The translations under genes were made by a program, and so were the position numbers. Of a DNA stretch of 64,000 bases, positions 1-9,169 are shown piece after piece. The stretch comes from Clostridium senegalense JC122 (GTDB lineage: Bacteria > Bacillota > Clostridia > Clostridiales > Clostridiaceae). The notes beneath the pieces are model-generated. The model was given only the letters and a program-made list of their open reading frames with translations. It did no database searches and was not told the DNA's origin. The DNA lies in NCBI RefSeq assembly GCF_000285575.1, contig NZ_HE611052.1, forward strand, positions 312,712 through 376,711, in the 5' to 3' direction. Position 1 is the first letter of the stretch. Every line of letters starts with the position of its first letter.

Positions 1-97
1 TAAACTCTACTATCATCATTATTGTCATTATTGCCATACTAAAACAAACTAAAGATAATAATGCTACAATGAATCCTTGAATTTTTATTTCTTTCAT
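1..97 (-). CDS. Membrane protein, N-terminal part only (runs off left edge)
   Basis: Thirty-two codons are visible, starting MKEIKIQGFIVALLSL and continuing as an almost unbroken hydrophobic stretch, so residues 7-32 form a signal anchor or first membrane segment. An ATG at 97 follows a strong GGAGGGG site with 7 nt spacing, which makes the start secure. The gene has its own promoter overlapping a tandem palindrome (see 142-203) and is separated from the upstream ligase gene by a terminator. The product family cannot be told from so few residues; a regulated transporter or exporter is an inference from the operator only. Confidence 0.6.
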   Translation of the reverse strand, partial: MKEIKIQGFIVALLSLVCFSMAIMTIMMIVEF

Positions 98-141
98 AAT
101 TTTACCCCTCCATAAATAACCTTTTAATGACCCTTAACTTT

Positions 142-203
142 ATTTTACCACATTTTATTTCTTTTTCAATAATAAATTATTGTTTTTCAATAATTTATTA
201 TTG
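142..203 (-). promoter_or_regulatory. Promoter with two tandem palindromic operators
   Basis: On the minus strand a -35 TTGAAA (164-169), 16-nt spacer and extended -10 TGGTAAAAT (TAAAAT at 142-147) drive the gene starting at 97. Two 16-bp near-palindromes, CAATAATAAATTATTG (167-182) and CAATAATTTATTATTG (188-203), lie 21 bp apart centre to centre, two helical turns. Together they form a perfect 21-bp inverted repeat (162-182/188-208). The first overlaps the -35, as for a TetR- or MarR-type repressor. The regulator is not in the window. Confidence 0.6.
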
Positions 204-213
204 AAAAAGAAAT

Positions 214-252
214 AAAAGAGTTATCTAAAATAAAATTTTAGATAACTCTTTT
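214..252 (-). terminator. Intrinsic terminator of the CoA-ligase-like gene
   Basis: Perfect 17-bp inverted repeat (214-230/236-252) with a 5-nt loop lies just after the stop codon of the 261-1595 gene and is followed on the minus strand by a T-rich stretch. Confidence 0.75.
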
Positions 253-260
253 ATAAGATT

Positions 261-1595
261 TTATATCTCTTTAATTACTAATTTTGATTTTCCTGTATTT
301 TGACTCACTTGCAAATGTTCTACAAATCGTATATTATATTTGACATTTTCTAAGTTTTTTTCTTTTAAAAAAGCATGTAGTTGATATTCTAATTCTTCCT
401 TCTTTAATTGTCTATTACCTATACTTTCATAAATGCACCTTAATTCAAAATAATTTAAACTTTTTTGTACAAATTGATATTTACTTATCCCTCTTACATT
501 TAAATCATCTAAAAATAAGGGATGAAGAAAATCCCTTTTTCCTCTTTCATTAACAAACCACATAATTTCTTCATTTCTCCCCATTATCTTTCTTATATAA
601 GTATAAGGAAGATCGCCATCTCCCTCCTTATTAAATCCATAAACTACATCACTTAATCTATATCTAATAAGTGGAAAAGCTTTATTATAAAGTGGAGTTA
701 TAATAAGGTGATTCTCATCATCTATCTCTACATAATTTAAATCATCATAAAGATACATTCTTTTTTCATTATTACTTCTAGCACCTATAAAAATAGACTC
801 AGTACATCCATAGTAATCTATTATATCTGCTCCAAAAACCTTTTTATATATTTCAATACATTCTCTTGTTAGTGGCTCTCCTCCTGTAATTATCTTTTTA
901 GGTGTTATATTTATTTTTCCTTGTTCTTTTAATTCTGCTACAAGATTTAAACAGGAAGGATAACCTGATAAATAATTAGGATTATAGTTTCTTATTAAAT
1001 CTATCCATTGATTTAAAGGTTTTTGAGCATTTATTACACGACTTTTACATTTATATTCCTCCATACCAAACAAAGCAAGAGCAGTACATGCATACCCTCC
1101 TCCAACAGGAGCTATATACAAGTTTTTTAAAGGTATATCAGATAACCCTAACTTTACATTTCCACCTCTCATAGTCAATCTTATAAAGTTAGCCGACAAC
1201 ATTCTAAGTGCTCTTTTATCATATATAAAATTTGTAGGAATACCTGTGGTACCAGAAGTATGCACAATGTATCTGTCTTTAATTCTTAATAATAATTTTT
1301 CACTAGCTAAAATTTTATCAATTTCTTTCTTATCAATCTTTTTTACAGATATATCATAAAAATTTTCCCTAATTTGTTGTTTTGTAATTATTGGTATATC
1401 TTTTATTAAAATATCATCAAGATCCTTATACATTATTCCTTTTGATAAATATAATTTTTTATAAAAATCACTATTTTTATAAGCATATTTTAATGTCTTT
1501 CTAAAATTTTCTTCACTATATCTTAAAATTTCTTCTCTAGATAAACTATTATGCTTATATAGCTCTCTTCCATGTTTAGCTAAATCTACTAGCAT
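261..1595 (-). CDS. AMP-binding ligase of the phenylacetate-CoA ligase / coenzyme F390 synthetase family
   Basis: A 444-residue member of the ANL superfamily, which activates a carboxylic acid as acyl-AMP and usually passes it to CoA. The phosphate-binding loop HTSGTTGIPTNF lies near residue 112 and the adenylate motif YGCTES near 260; the C-terminal subdomain (about 330 onward) has the small PaaK-like size. The substrate cannot be read from sequence. The frame opens at a GTG at 1610, but GGGAG sits 8 nt before an ATG at 1595, so that start is preferred. The gene stands alone, with a terminator behind it and a MITE-like repeat upstream, so no pathway context is available. Confidence 0.8.
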   Translation of the reverse strand: MLVDLAKHGRELYKHNSLSREEILRYSEENFRKTLKYAYKNSDFYKKLYLSKGIMYKDLDDILIKDIPIITKQQIRENFYDISVKKIDKKEIDKILASEKLLLRIKDRYIVHTSGTTGIPTNFIYDKRALRMLSANFIRLTMRGGNVKLGLSDIPLKNLYIAPVGGGYACTALALFGMEEYKCKSRVINAQKPLNQWIDLIRNYNPNYLSGYPSCLNLVAELKEQGKINITPKKIITGGEPLTRECIEIYKKVFGADIIDYYGCTESIFIGARSNNEKRMYLYDDLNYVEIDDENHLIITPLYNKAFPLIRYRLSDVVYGFNKEGDGDLPYTYIRKIMGRNEEIMWFVNERGKRDFLHPLFLDDLNVRGISKYQFVQKSLNYFELRCIYESIGNRQLKKEELEYQLHAFLKEKNLENVKYNIRFVEHLQVSQNTGKSKLVIKEI

Positions 1596-1746
1596 AAAAT
1601 TCACTCCCACTAATGTAATAAAACGTTAACTTATAAATCTGCTTTAACTCATTGCTATAAATTTTTCAAATACAAAAGCGTATACAAGCTTGAATATAAT
1701 TCAAATTACATTAAAATATCTAAAATTAAATTCAAGCTTTTCTTAC

Positions 1747-1947
1747 TATAGGGTTCCAAATTAAGTTCTAAAATTATTCACTTATCAAATGAGAAAACTC
1801 AAATTAATATTTTATCAATAACTAACAAATTATTTTAGTTAAAAGTTAAGAGTGAATAATTCTTAACTAAATATATTTGCACTTATTTTTCTCAACTGAT
1901 AACAAAAATTTGATGAATAAATTTAAATTGGAGCTTGTTTCCCTATA
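1747..1947. repeat. MITE-like dispersed repeat, copy 1 (about 200 bp)
   Basis: Begins TATAGGGTTCCAA and ends TTGTTTCCCTATA, so the ends form a short TATAGGG inverted repeat. Its interior shares long stretches with copies at 7153, 7616, 7977, 20034 and 50087, for example the segment containing CTGATAACAAAAATTTGATG near the right end. It fills most of the 1596-2094 gap; no gene is seen there. Confidence 0.7.
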
Positions 1948-2094
1948 TTAATTAAATTTTTAATTATATTATTATTATATAAATTTTGTAATAATTTGTT
2001 AAATTTATTTCATTTGTAATATGAAATAAACATGGAATTTTTTTTAAAACTTTAAGTATATATTATAAAATTTTGAATTCTAAATTATTATTTT

Positions 2095-2625
2095 TTAATA
2101 ATTTTCAAATCTAAATACTAACTTATCACTTTTTAGAGTATTTTCAAAACTCTCCTGAAAATTTCCTAATGTATAGTTATTAAGTGTTTTTCGCCAAAAT
2201 GCTTGTCCTTTTCTATTTGATTCTGTAGGATTTGTAAAAAGTCCCCATTTACCATGAAACTTATCAAAAACTTGTTTTGCTGCTTTTTCTCCTACTTTTT
2301 TATTACGATATGGTCTTAACACAAAAAACTCATAAACATAATAGTTTAATTCTTTAGGTATATATTTTCCTCTACCTACTAAAACAAATCCTGCTGGTTT
2401 ACCATCTGCATAAATTATAAATGGAAATAATAATTCTGGTTCTTTAAACCATAAATCTTGAATATGATATTGCTCTTCCAAAGTTTTTACAGGTTCTTCT
2501 TCATAAATTCCATACTCATTTGGAACATTTCCATAAATTTCTGATAAATCATATAAATATAGTGGATATAAATTTCTTATAATATTGCCATTATTATTGT
2601 CTGCTAAAATTAAATTAATTTCCAT
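2095..2625 (-). CDS. GNAT-family acetyltransferase
   Basis: A 176-residue protein of the GNAT fold, which moves an acetyl group from acetyl-CoA to an amine. The middle (about residues 75-125) shows the expected strand FPFIIYADGKPAGFVLVG followed by a FFVLRPYRNKKVGEKAAK segment that fits motif A, the acetyl-CoA pyrophosphate-binding region. The acceptor is unknown. An AAGGTG site 6 nt before the ATG at 2625 decides the start over a GTG three codons upstream. The gene is monocistronic. Confidence 0.75.
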   Translation of the reverse strand: MEINLILADNNNGNIIRNLYPLYLYDLSEIYGNVPNEYGIYEEEPVKTLEEQYHIQDLWFKEPELLFPFIIYADGKPAGFVLVGRGKYIPKELNYYVYEFFVLRPYRNKKVGEKAAKQVFDKFHGKWGLFTNPTESNRKGQAFWRKTLNNYTLGNFQESFENTLKSDKLVFRFENY

Positions 2626-2953
2626 GATGTTCACCTTATCCTTTACATATTATGTAAAATTCTTCTCTACTTTTATCTTATTCCTTTGTTTTCATATTTT
2701 TTGTTGAAATTTGTTCTATAATCTGTAACAAAAAAGTGAACTTCTCCATATTTATTCATATCTTTTTCATATGTATATTATTTCTATAATTACTTTAAAA
2801 TATATTTTAATTTATATAAAAAATGGTTTGTGTATTCAAACTTAAACAGATAATATACTTGTATTAGAATTTATCAAATCAATTAACTAAATAATAGTTT
2901 TAAATTACCATTTTAAATTTCTTAAATAATTTAAAACATCAATTTATAAACAA
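2626..2953. other. Intergenic AT-rich stretch, no gene seen
   Basis: About 330 nt between the acetyltransferase start and the terminator of the GTPase gene. It should hold the acetyltransferase promoter, but no convincing -35/-10 pair, repeat or coding frame was found. Confidence 0.5.
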
Positions 2954-2997
2954 AATATATCCACTGCTCAATTAATTAATTGAGCAGTGGATATATT
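2954..2997 (-). terminator. Terminator of the ribosomal-protection-type GTPase gene
   Basis: Perfect 22-bp inverted repeat with its centre at 2975/2976, overlapping the last codons and stop of the gene, followed on the minus strand by TTTTGTTTAT. Confidence 0.8.
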
Positions 2998-4930
2998 GTT
3001 TAATCTCTTCACCTCTCACTGTAAAGCCTTGGCCTTTTGAACAAAATATAGATGATGATGTATATTCACCATCACTATTCTTATTATAATTAATTTTTTT
3101 AATTACTTCTTCACTATTATGGCAAACATCATATCCATCAAATGCAAGACTTATTCTACCTCTTCCCTTTGTATAGGAAATAAATTCTTTTGGATAGTTC
3201 ATAAAAGTAGCTACTGGTATTCTTCCTGTTATAATATTACTTTCTATAGAAGTACTTTTTAATTGAAAATTACCATTTAACTTTTGAATATCTGATATAA
3301 CTCTTCCAGTATGCTCTAAACTTATTTCTATTTTAAATCTATAATATGGTTCTAACAATATACAATGAACATCTTCTAATGCATACCTTAACGCTCTAAG
3401 TGTAGCTTCTCTAAAATCTCCACCAGAAGTATGTTTATTGTGTGCTCGTCCTGTTAATAAAGTAACTTTTAAATCTGTTATTTCCGATCCTGTTAATATT
3501 CCTTTATGTTTTTTTTCATATATATGTGTCTTTACTAAATTCTGATTTCCTATAGTTAAATCATCTGCATGACAAGTATTTTTAAATTCTATTCCACTAC
3601 CCCTTTCACCTTTTTCTATCTTTAAATGTACTTCTGCATAATGACCTAAAGGTTCAAAGTGACCATATCCTATAGCTGTTGATTCTATGGTTTCCTTATA
3701 TAAAATCTCACAATCACCAAACTCAACTTCTATATTAAATCGGTCTTTTAAAACGTCTTTTAATATTTCTAGTTGTATATATCCCATAATATGGGTTTGT
3801 ATTTCTTTTAACTTTTCATTATACACTATCATTAAATTGGGATCTTCACATTCTAAAATCCTAAAATATTTTAAAACTTCTCTTTCATCCAAACTTTTAT
3901 CATATATTACTTTAGAAGTTAAAGTAGGAATCATTTTAAAGTTTGTTTTCTTTAAAACTTCCCCTACTCCATCACCAGGCAGTAACCCTTTTGGACCTAC
4001 AACTGCAAAGATTTCACCAGCTACAACCTTATCTACGGTTTTAAATTTTTCACCGTTGTAAATTCTTATTTGATTCACCTTTTCATAAATTTTATCATTA
4101 TCTGCATTTATATATTTAAGTTCATCTTTTATTTTTAAACTTCCTTGTAATGCTTTTATATAGGTTATTTTGGTTCCATCATCATCATGCCTAACCTTGT
4201 ATACTCTACCAGCAAAATCTTTGTCCACTAAAAACTCACTATATGTTAGAACATCTATGTTTTCCATAAATTCTTTAATCCCTTTATTATAAAGTGCTGA
4301 ACCAGACATGCAGGGATGAATATTGCATTTTTTTGTTTCATCTTTTATAAAATTAACCCATAAATTTTTTTCATAATTATCTTCTAAGTATAATTCTAAT
4401 AAATTTTCATCCTTTGCTCCTATCTCTTCAATAAGTTCACAGTCCAACGGTTCTTTTAATAAATTATTAAGATAAATAACTTCTCCATCACAAACTTCCC
4501 TAATTTTATTTATTACTTTTAAAACATTTGCACCATCTCTATCTTCTTTATTAATAAAAAAGAAGGTGGGAATTTTATACTGTTTAAGTAATTGACATAC
4601 AGTTTCTGTATGACCTTGAACACCTTCTACTGCACTTACTATTACCACAGCATAATCCATAATTTGAACTGCCCTTTCCATTTCTGTAGAAAAATCTACA
4701 TGCCCTGGAGTGTCTACTAAATAATAAGTAGAATCATTATAATAAAATGTAGCTTCATTTGAGAATACTGTTATTCCTCTTTTTTTCTCAATGTTATTAT
4801 TATCTAAAAAAGAATTTTTATGATCAACTCTTCCTCTCTCTTTAATTACTTTTGTATTATATAATAATTGCTCACAAAAAGTTGTCTTTCCTGCATCAAC
4901 ATGCGCTAATATTCCAATTGTTTTATACAT
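2972..4930 (-). CDS. TetM/TetB(P)-type ribosomal-protection GTPase (EF-G paralogue)
   Basis: A 652-residue translational GTPase. The G1 loop AHVDAGKT is at residues 9-16, G3 DTPGHVDF near 73 and G4 NKED near 127, followed by EF-G-like domains II-V; the C-terminal SKGQGFTVRGEEI is typical of the family. Length matches TetB(P)-like proteins, which release tetracycline from the ribosome. However, the domain IV tip reads HTSGGDF rather than the STPAD seen in TetM, so this is a divergent member and resistance is not proven; general ribosome rescue or another drug is possible. The gene is alone, with its own terminator. Confidence 0.75.
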   Translation of the reverse strand: MYKTIGILAHVDAGKTTFCEQLLYNTKVIKERGRVDHKNSFLDNNNIEKKRGITVFSNEATFYYNDSTYYLVDTPGHVDFSTEMERAVQIMDYAVVIVSAVEGVQGHTETVCQLLKQYKIPTFFFINKEDRDGANVLKVINKIREVCDGEVIYLNNLLKEPLDCELIEEIGAKDENLLELYLEDNYEKNLWVNFIKDETKKCNIHPCMSGSALYNKGIKEFMENIDVLTYSEFLVDKDFAGRVYKVRHDDDGTKITYIKALQGSLKIKDELKYINADNDKIYEKVNQIRIYNGEKFKTVDKVVAGEIFAVVGPKGLLPGDGVGEVLKKTNFKMIPTLTSKVIYDKSLDEREVLKYFRILECEDPNLMIVYNEKLKEIQTHIMGYIQLEILKDVLKDRFNIEVEFGDCEILYKETIESTAIGYGHFEPLGHYAEVHLKIEKGERGSGIEFKNTCHADDLTIGNQNLVKTHIYEKKHKGILTGSEITDLKVTLLTGRAHNKHTSGGDFREATLRALRYALEDVHCILLEPYYRFKIEISLEHTGRVISDIQKLNGNFQLKSTSIESNIITGRIPVATFMNYPKEFISYTKGRGRISLAFDGYDVCHNSEEVIKKINYNKNSDGEYTSSSIFCSKGQGFTVRGEEIKQYIHCSIN

Positions 4931-5131
4931 AATTTTTACCCCTAATAAACTTTTTTATTGCCAATTTATTATATCATAATCCTTTATTTTATATTTATAC
5001 TTCATACAATACAACAAATTACTTATTTATTTATGCTATACATATTTTTCTCTTTGTATCACTTGCCCCTAAAGATATTAGTATTTATTAGCTACAGTAT
5101 ATTTTATTACTATTATTACTATAAAAAATAA

Positions 5132-5163
5132 TGAACCAGCCTACTTAAATTTCAGCTGGTTCA
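5132..5163 (-). terminator. Terminator after the Hint-domain remnant
   Basis: Nine-bp inverted repeat (5132-5140/5155-5163) whose distal arm includes the stop codon of the 5161-5403 frame; on the minus strand it is followed by TTATTTTTTATA. Confidence 0.65.
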
Positions 5164-5403
5164 CTTTATTTTTTCTATAGGCTTGTTTCTATCTTCTAAT
5201 GCTATTTTAGTTTCAGCTATAAAGCAAACTCCAAAATCAGCTCTACTAGCATTATTAATAAACTTGCCACTTGTAGTAGCCTCAGTACTAATACCTTTAC
5301 TAATTAATATTTCTGCTTCATTATAAATTTTATTACTAAAACTAACACTACCGCTTTTTGATATATTGTTAGCTACTGCTAACTTTGGTACTTGTTGTGG
5401 CAT
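5161..5403 (-). pseudogene. Truncated Hint-domain protein remnant
   Basis: An 80-residue frame. Its last 23 residues, beginning CFIAETKIALED and ending PIEKIK, match the start of Hint (hedgehog/intein) domains, in which the first Cys is the splicing or cleavage nucleophile and the text usually continues KIKVGD. Here the frame stops right after KIK inside a terminator hairpin, so the Hint fold cannot form. The N-terminal 55 residues are not recognised. The ribosome binding site is weak. It is best read as a leftover of a polymorphic-toxin-type or similar large protein, or a chimera made by deletion. Confidence 0.5.
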
Positions 5404-5549
5404 ATTAATTATGTCTTAGGGATAAAATAATTCAAACTATCTATTGATAACATGATGAACACACTATTAATTTAAGCTTTTATAATAAAATTATTACAAT
5501 ATAATATCACCAAAATTAATAAATAAAGTATATTAACTGTTTCTATTCC

Positions 5550-7052
5550 TTATTTAAGATTATAATATTTTATTAACTTTTGAACCTTTTCTAATGCCTC
5601 ATTAGAATCTACTAATATATCTGGATGAAATCCATTAAATTCAAAATCATTACTACATGGTTGAAGGTATAAGCCACTTCCTAATCTAACTGTTATTGAT
5701 GAGTTTTTAAGTTTATAATAATATGCATTACGAGTTATATTAGCACCAAGTGTATTTGTTCCAACTAATATTACATTATCCATATTCATAAGACATTCAA
5801 TGAAATACTCTCCTGAAGAAGCAATTGCTTTATCAATTAATACAAATACTAATTTATCATTTGGTATTCTAGATAATGATGTAGGGGTTATTGAATGTGC
5901 ATTTGAAATATAGTTACCATTGTATTTTTCGAATTCTTTTATCATATTGTTAGATACACCTGTGCAAGCCCCTCTAATCTCTACAAACCCATCAGAATAA
6001 CTTTGAATCCAACTAGTACCAGCAGTTACAAATCCACCTTTATTTCCACGAAGATCTAATATTGACACTGGATATTTTTTCATTTCAAAGCCTGTACCTG
6101 GGAAATCAAATTGGCTGTCATCTTCTTCACTAGATGCATACATAGCTCCTAATTTAGCAATAGGAACATTGTCTTCTATTGAATATTCAAAAGGACTATT
6201 CTCTTTTTGAAAATCAAAGGGTAACATATTTAAAACTATACTTTCATTAAAACTTTCTTTATTATTTGAATAAACAACATCTGTATTAATAGTTGATGAA
6301 ACTTCTTCTTGTAAAATAGCTATGCTATATACCAATTTTCCATCATTGTTAATTGTATATTTCATATATTTATCTATATTATTATCTTTATTTATCGCTT
6401 TTATATAATAATGTTTTTTATCTACAATTTTATAATATCCATTAGCATCTTTAAAAAATTCATCTTTGTTATATATATAATATATTTGATGTCTAGTGAA
6501 AAATGGATTTTTATTAGCTAATGCAAAATGGCAATCTTTTATAAAATTCAAATTATTTAATAATAAATTTGAAAAATCATCAGCTTTAATTGATTGTTGT
6601 CCATTTAAAACATCCATTATATTTTCTTTAGCTTCATTAAATACAGTATCACCACCAAAATATCCATAAGCCCCATAACCATATCTAAAAAACTTAAATA
6701 AACTATCTACATCTTCTTTAGCTTCATCATAAGTTATTACCTTTTTTTCATTATAAATTATATTAGGATTTAGAATTAAATTTTTATCAAAAAAAAGTTT
6801 TTGATACTCTACAAATTCTCTGGTTTCTTCAGGGGTAAATTTATATTCATCACCTAAATGCCAATTTATATACTCGTCTTTTATAGATGATGCATTTTTA
6901 AATAATTCATCCCTAGATAAATTAATACCTTCTACAAATCTGTTAAAATTCTCTTTTTTATTAACTTCTGAATTCTTTTTAATTAAGTATACTGAAAATA
7001 TAATTGACAATATTAAAATTGGAGTTAATGTCTTAATTAACTTTTTTTTCAT
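5550..7052 (-). CDS. S41-family (C-terminal-processing-peptidase-like) membrane-anchored protein
   Basis: A 500-residue protein with one N-terminal membrane segment (about residues 5-22) and no lipobox, so the rest is probably outside the cell. The second half shows S41 features: SILDLRGNKGG, typical of tail-specific protease cores, and ASSGEYF near residue 410 carrying the likely catalytic Ser, then LVGTNTLGA. No PDZ domain is evident in the N-terminal 250 residues. An AAGGA site before the ATG at 7052 decides the start over the longer frame to 7100. Substrate unknown. The gene is flanked by MITE-like repeats and has no operon partner. Confidence 0.75.
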   Translation of the reverse strand: MKKKLIKTLTPILILSIIFSVYLIKKNSEVNKKENFNRFVEGINLSRDELFKNASSIKDEYINWHLGDEYKFTPEETREFVEYQKLFFDKNLILNPNIIYNEKKVITYDEAKEDVDSLFKFFRYGYGAYGYFGGDTVFNEAKENIMDVLNGQQSIKADDFSNLLLNNLNFIKDCHFALANKNPFFTRHQIYYIYNKDEFFKDANGYYKIVDKKHYYIKAINKDNNIDKYMKYTINNDGKLVYSIAILQEEVSSTINTDVVYSNNKESFNESIVLNMLPFDFQKENSPFEYSIEDNVPIAKLGAMYASSEEDDSQFDFPGTGFEMKKYPVSILDLRGNKGGFVTAGTSWIQSYSDGFVEIRGACTGVSNNMIKEFEKYNGNYISNAHSITPTSLSRIPNDKLVFVLIDKAIASSGEYFIECLMNMDNVILVGTNTLGANITRNAYYYKLKNSSITVRLGSGLYLQPCSNDFEFNGFHPDILVDSNEALEKVQKLIKYYNLK

Positions 7053-7152
7053 AACACTAATCCTTTCTAAAAGAATATTATTACATTTTATGAAAAACAA
7101 TTTAAAAAATTCTAATTAATACAAAATAAGATATGTTTATATTTTTATACAC

Positions 7153-7311
7153 TATAGCGTTCCAAGTTGACTTTTAAAATTATCCATTCCAAAACTTGGA
7201 TACCTAAAATAGTGAGACATGCTCCGAATCACTTAAAATTCAACACTGTATCTTGTGTGAAAATATTTTAAAGTTATTGAATAAATTTAAATTGGATCTT
7301 GTTTCCCTATA
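7153..7311. repeat. MITE-like dispersed repeat, copy 2 (159 bp short form)
   Basis: Runs from TATAGCGTTCCAAGTTGAC to TTGTTTCCCTATA. It is the same length as, and nearly identical to, the copy at 7977-8135; both carry the shared block TAGTGAGACAT followed by CTCCGAATCACTT. Confidence 0.75.
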
Positions 7312-7433
7312 TAAAACTTATAATTTTTCTATACGTATATATTCAGCTAAGCTTACTTTCATAATTCAATATACTAAACTAATTCCCTTCCAAATTTATG
7401 CATTTAATTCTTTTAATTTATAAAAAACAAAAA

Positions 7434-7461
7434 TCTCTAATAAATAAAAATTTATTAGAGA
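7434..7461 (-). terminator. Terminator-like hairpin
   Basis: Eleven-bp inverted repeat (7434-7444/7451-7461) followed on the minus strand by ATTTTTGTTTTTT. It sits behind a short 7470-7655 frame that may be the tail of a lost gene. Confidence 0.55.
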
Positions 7462-7469
7462 CCCTTATT

Positions 7470-7655
7470 CTATATGGTTACAAATATCTGCATAGAGCTA
7501 TTCCAATTTATTTCAATAAAATATTTTTTGAAAATTTTACAGATTAGGATTTTATATTTTTCATTATTACTTTTTAACACTATAATTTTGGAGTTTTTAG
7601 CCTTAACTTTACGTCTATGGGATTCCAAGTTAAGTTTTAAAATTACTTGTTCCAA
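7470..7655 (-). pseudogene. Possible C-terminal gene remnant between two repeat copies
   Basis: A 61-codon basic frame that begins inside the repeat copy at 7616 and ends just before a terminator. About 48 codons lie outside the repeat. The arrangement suggests the tail of an older gene cut by insertion of the repeat, but there is no recognisable domain and no ribosome binding site, so it may be a chance frame. Confidence 0.2.
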
Positions 7656-7978
7656 AACTTGAATGCCTAAAATAGTGAGACATCCTCCTAATCACTTAGA
7701 ATTGAACACTGTATCTTGTATAAAAATATTTTAAGGTTATCAAATAAATTTTTGTTATCATTTAAGAAAAAATATAAATAAAACCTAAAGCAATCAAAGC
7801 TTGTCCTAAAAAGTACGTTTAGTATTATTAGGAACATAGTGAGTAATAATCACCACAACTATTAACTGTTCACTATTAACTTTTAACTAAAATAATCTGT
7901 TAGTTATTGATAAAATATTAATTTGAGTTTTCTCATTTAATAAATGAATAAGTTTAAAATTTAATTTGAAACCCTATA
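7616..7978. repeat. MITE-like dispersed repeat, copy 3 (363 bp composite form)
   Basis: Starts TATGGGATTCCAAG and ends GAAACCCTATA. The left 130 bp match the 159-bp short form; the right part matches the long copy at 20034 (TTTTAACTAAAATAATCTGT). The middle, around 7795-7830, contains AAAGTACGTTTAG that reappears inverted near 35355. It therefore looks like a composite of two family members. Confidence 0.7.
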
Positions 7979-8135
7979 TAGGGTTCCAAGTTGACTTTTT
8001 AAGTTATTCATTCCAATACTTGGATACCTAAAATAGTGAGACATTCTCCGAATCACTTAGAATTCAATGCTGAATCTTGTATGAAAATATTTTAAGAGTG
8101 TTCAATAAATTTAAATGGGAGCTTGTTTCCCTATA
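7977..8135. repeat. MITE-like dispersed repeat, copy 4 (159 bp), abutting copy 3
   Basis: Begins at the TATA shared with the end of copy 3 (CCCTATATAGGG at 7972-7983) and ends TTGTTTCCCTATA at 8135. The two elements lie head to tail and share only TATA, which fits insertion into, or duplication of, a TA or TATA target. Confidence 0.75.
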
Positions 8136-8150
8136 TTTATAAACAAAATT

Positions 8151-9137
8151 CTATATTGATAAAAACATTATATAGCTTATAACCACACCTAAAGCACTTC
8201 CAATTATAATATATTTATTTGCTTTTTCTTTTTTGCTTTTAAGTATAATAATCATTAATATGGTACTTATCATTCCAAAAAACAGTAAATTTTTACTTTG
8301 CTTATCACCAAAGTTATAAATAGAACCTTTTATATATAAAACATCTACTACAAATAATATTAAGAAATTAAACAAGTTACTTCCAACTATATTACCAACG
8401 GTTACATTGAAATTACCCATTCTAACTAATGATATACTTGAACTTACCTCTGGTAGAGATGTAGCAATTCCTAGTAATAATGCACCTACTAAGCTAGCTG
8501 ACATATTAAGTCTTCCTGATATTATATCTGTTACATATGTTATTGATATACTAGCTATAACAAGCCCTATACTTGTAAATATAAATCTTATTATTATTTG
8601 TTTTAATGTTAAACTACATTCTTCTTCAGTAACAGTATCATTAGCTATTTCTTCAAAAGCCATATCTTTTTCACTATTATCATTAATCATAGATTTTACA
8701 CCTAATATATATATAATTAGTATAAATATTGAAGTACAACTTACAGTTAAAATATTCAAATCTAATATCTTATACATATTTAAAATAATTATTATGTAAA
8801 TAATTACAGTATATACTGCAGTATGTTTATGACTAATAGATACCTTTGACTTTTTAAAAGTGCTGAATGAAAACAGTATTAGTATTGAAAGAGTTGTAAG
8901 ATTAAATATGTTACTTCCAAGTATATTTCCTAACGCAAGTCCAGAGTTATTAAAAAACATTGTAGCTGATATACTTGTTAATAATTCTGGCAAAGAAGTA
9001 ACTGCAGATAATAATACCCCACCTATAAATGCGCCAGAAAGATTAGTAGTTTTATCTATTAAATCCACATAATATGCTGCTTTAATAGATAATAAAACTA
9101 CCAATGTAGCTACAACAAAATAAATTAAATAAATCAT
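8151..9137 (-). CDS. Calcium/sodium antiporter, CaCA family (YrbG-like)
   Basis: A 328-residue integral membrane protein with about ten hydrophobic segments. Both alpha repeats that bind and exchange the cations are visible: VTSLPELLTSISA near residue 48 with GNILGSNIFNL, and IATSLPEVSSSIS near 225 with VGNIVGSNLFN. The acidic residues in the two PE motifs are the expected ion ligands. A polar cytoplasmic loop near residues 150-175 separates the halves. A GGGG site precedes the ATG, with long spacing (11 nt). It is monocistronic, between repeat copies. Confidence 0.85.
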   Translation of the reverse strand: MIYLIYFVVATLVVLLSIKAAYYVDLIDKTTNLSGAFIGGVLLSAVTSLPELLTSISATMFFNNSGLALGNILGSNIFNLTTLSILILFSFSTFKKSKVSISHKHTAVYTVIIYIIIILNMYKILDLNILTVSCTSIFILIIYILGVKSMINDNSEKDMAFEEIANDTVTEEECSLTLKQIIIRFIFTSIGLVIASISITYVTDIISGRLNMSASLVGALLLGIATSLPEVSSSISLVRMGNFNVTVGNIVGSNLFNFLILFVVDVLYIKGSIYNFGDKQSKNLLFFGMISTILMIIILKSKKEKANKYIIIGSALGVVISYIMFLSI

Positions 9138-9169
9138 GAATATTTCATCCCCTTAAAAACTTTTTATAA

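Noticed and set aside
3687-4061. Plus-strand open frame inside the ribosomal-protection GTPase gene
   Set aside because: It is antisense to a clear family protein, has no ribosome site and no recognisable domain; the same applies to the other long antisense frames, for example at 8407, 11939, 16242, 50802 and 54709.
7474-7662. Plus-strand 62-codon frame overlapping a repeat
   Set aside because: It reads mostly through repeat DNA and has no start signal; composition is typical of chance frames in AT-rich DNA.
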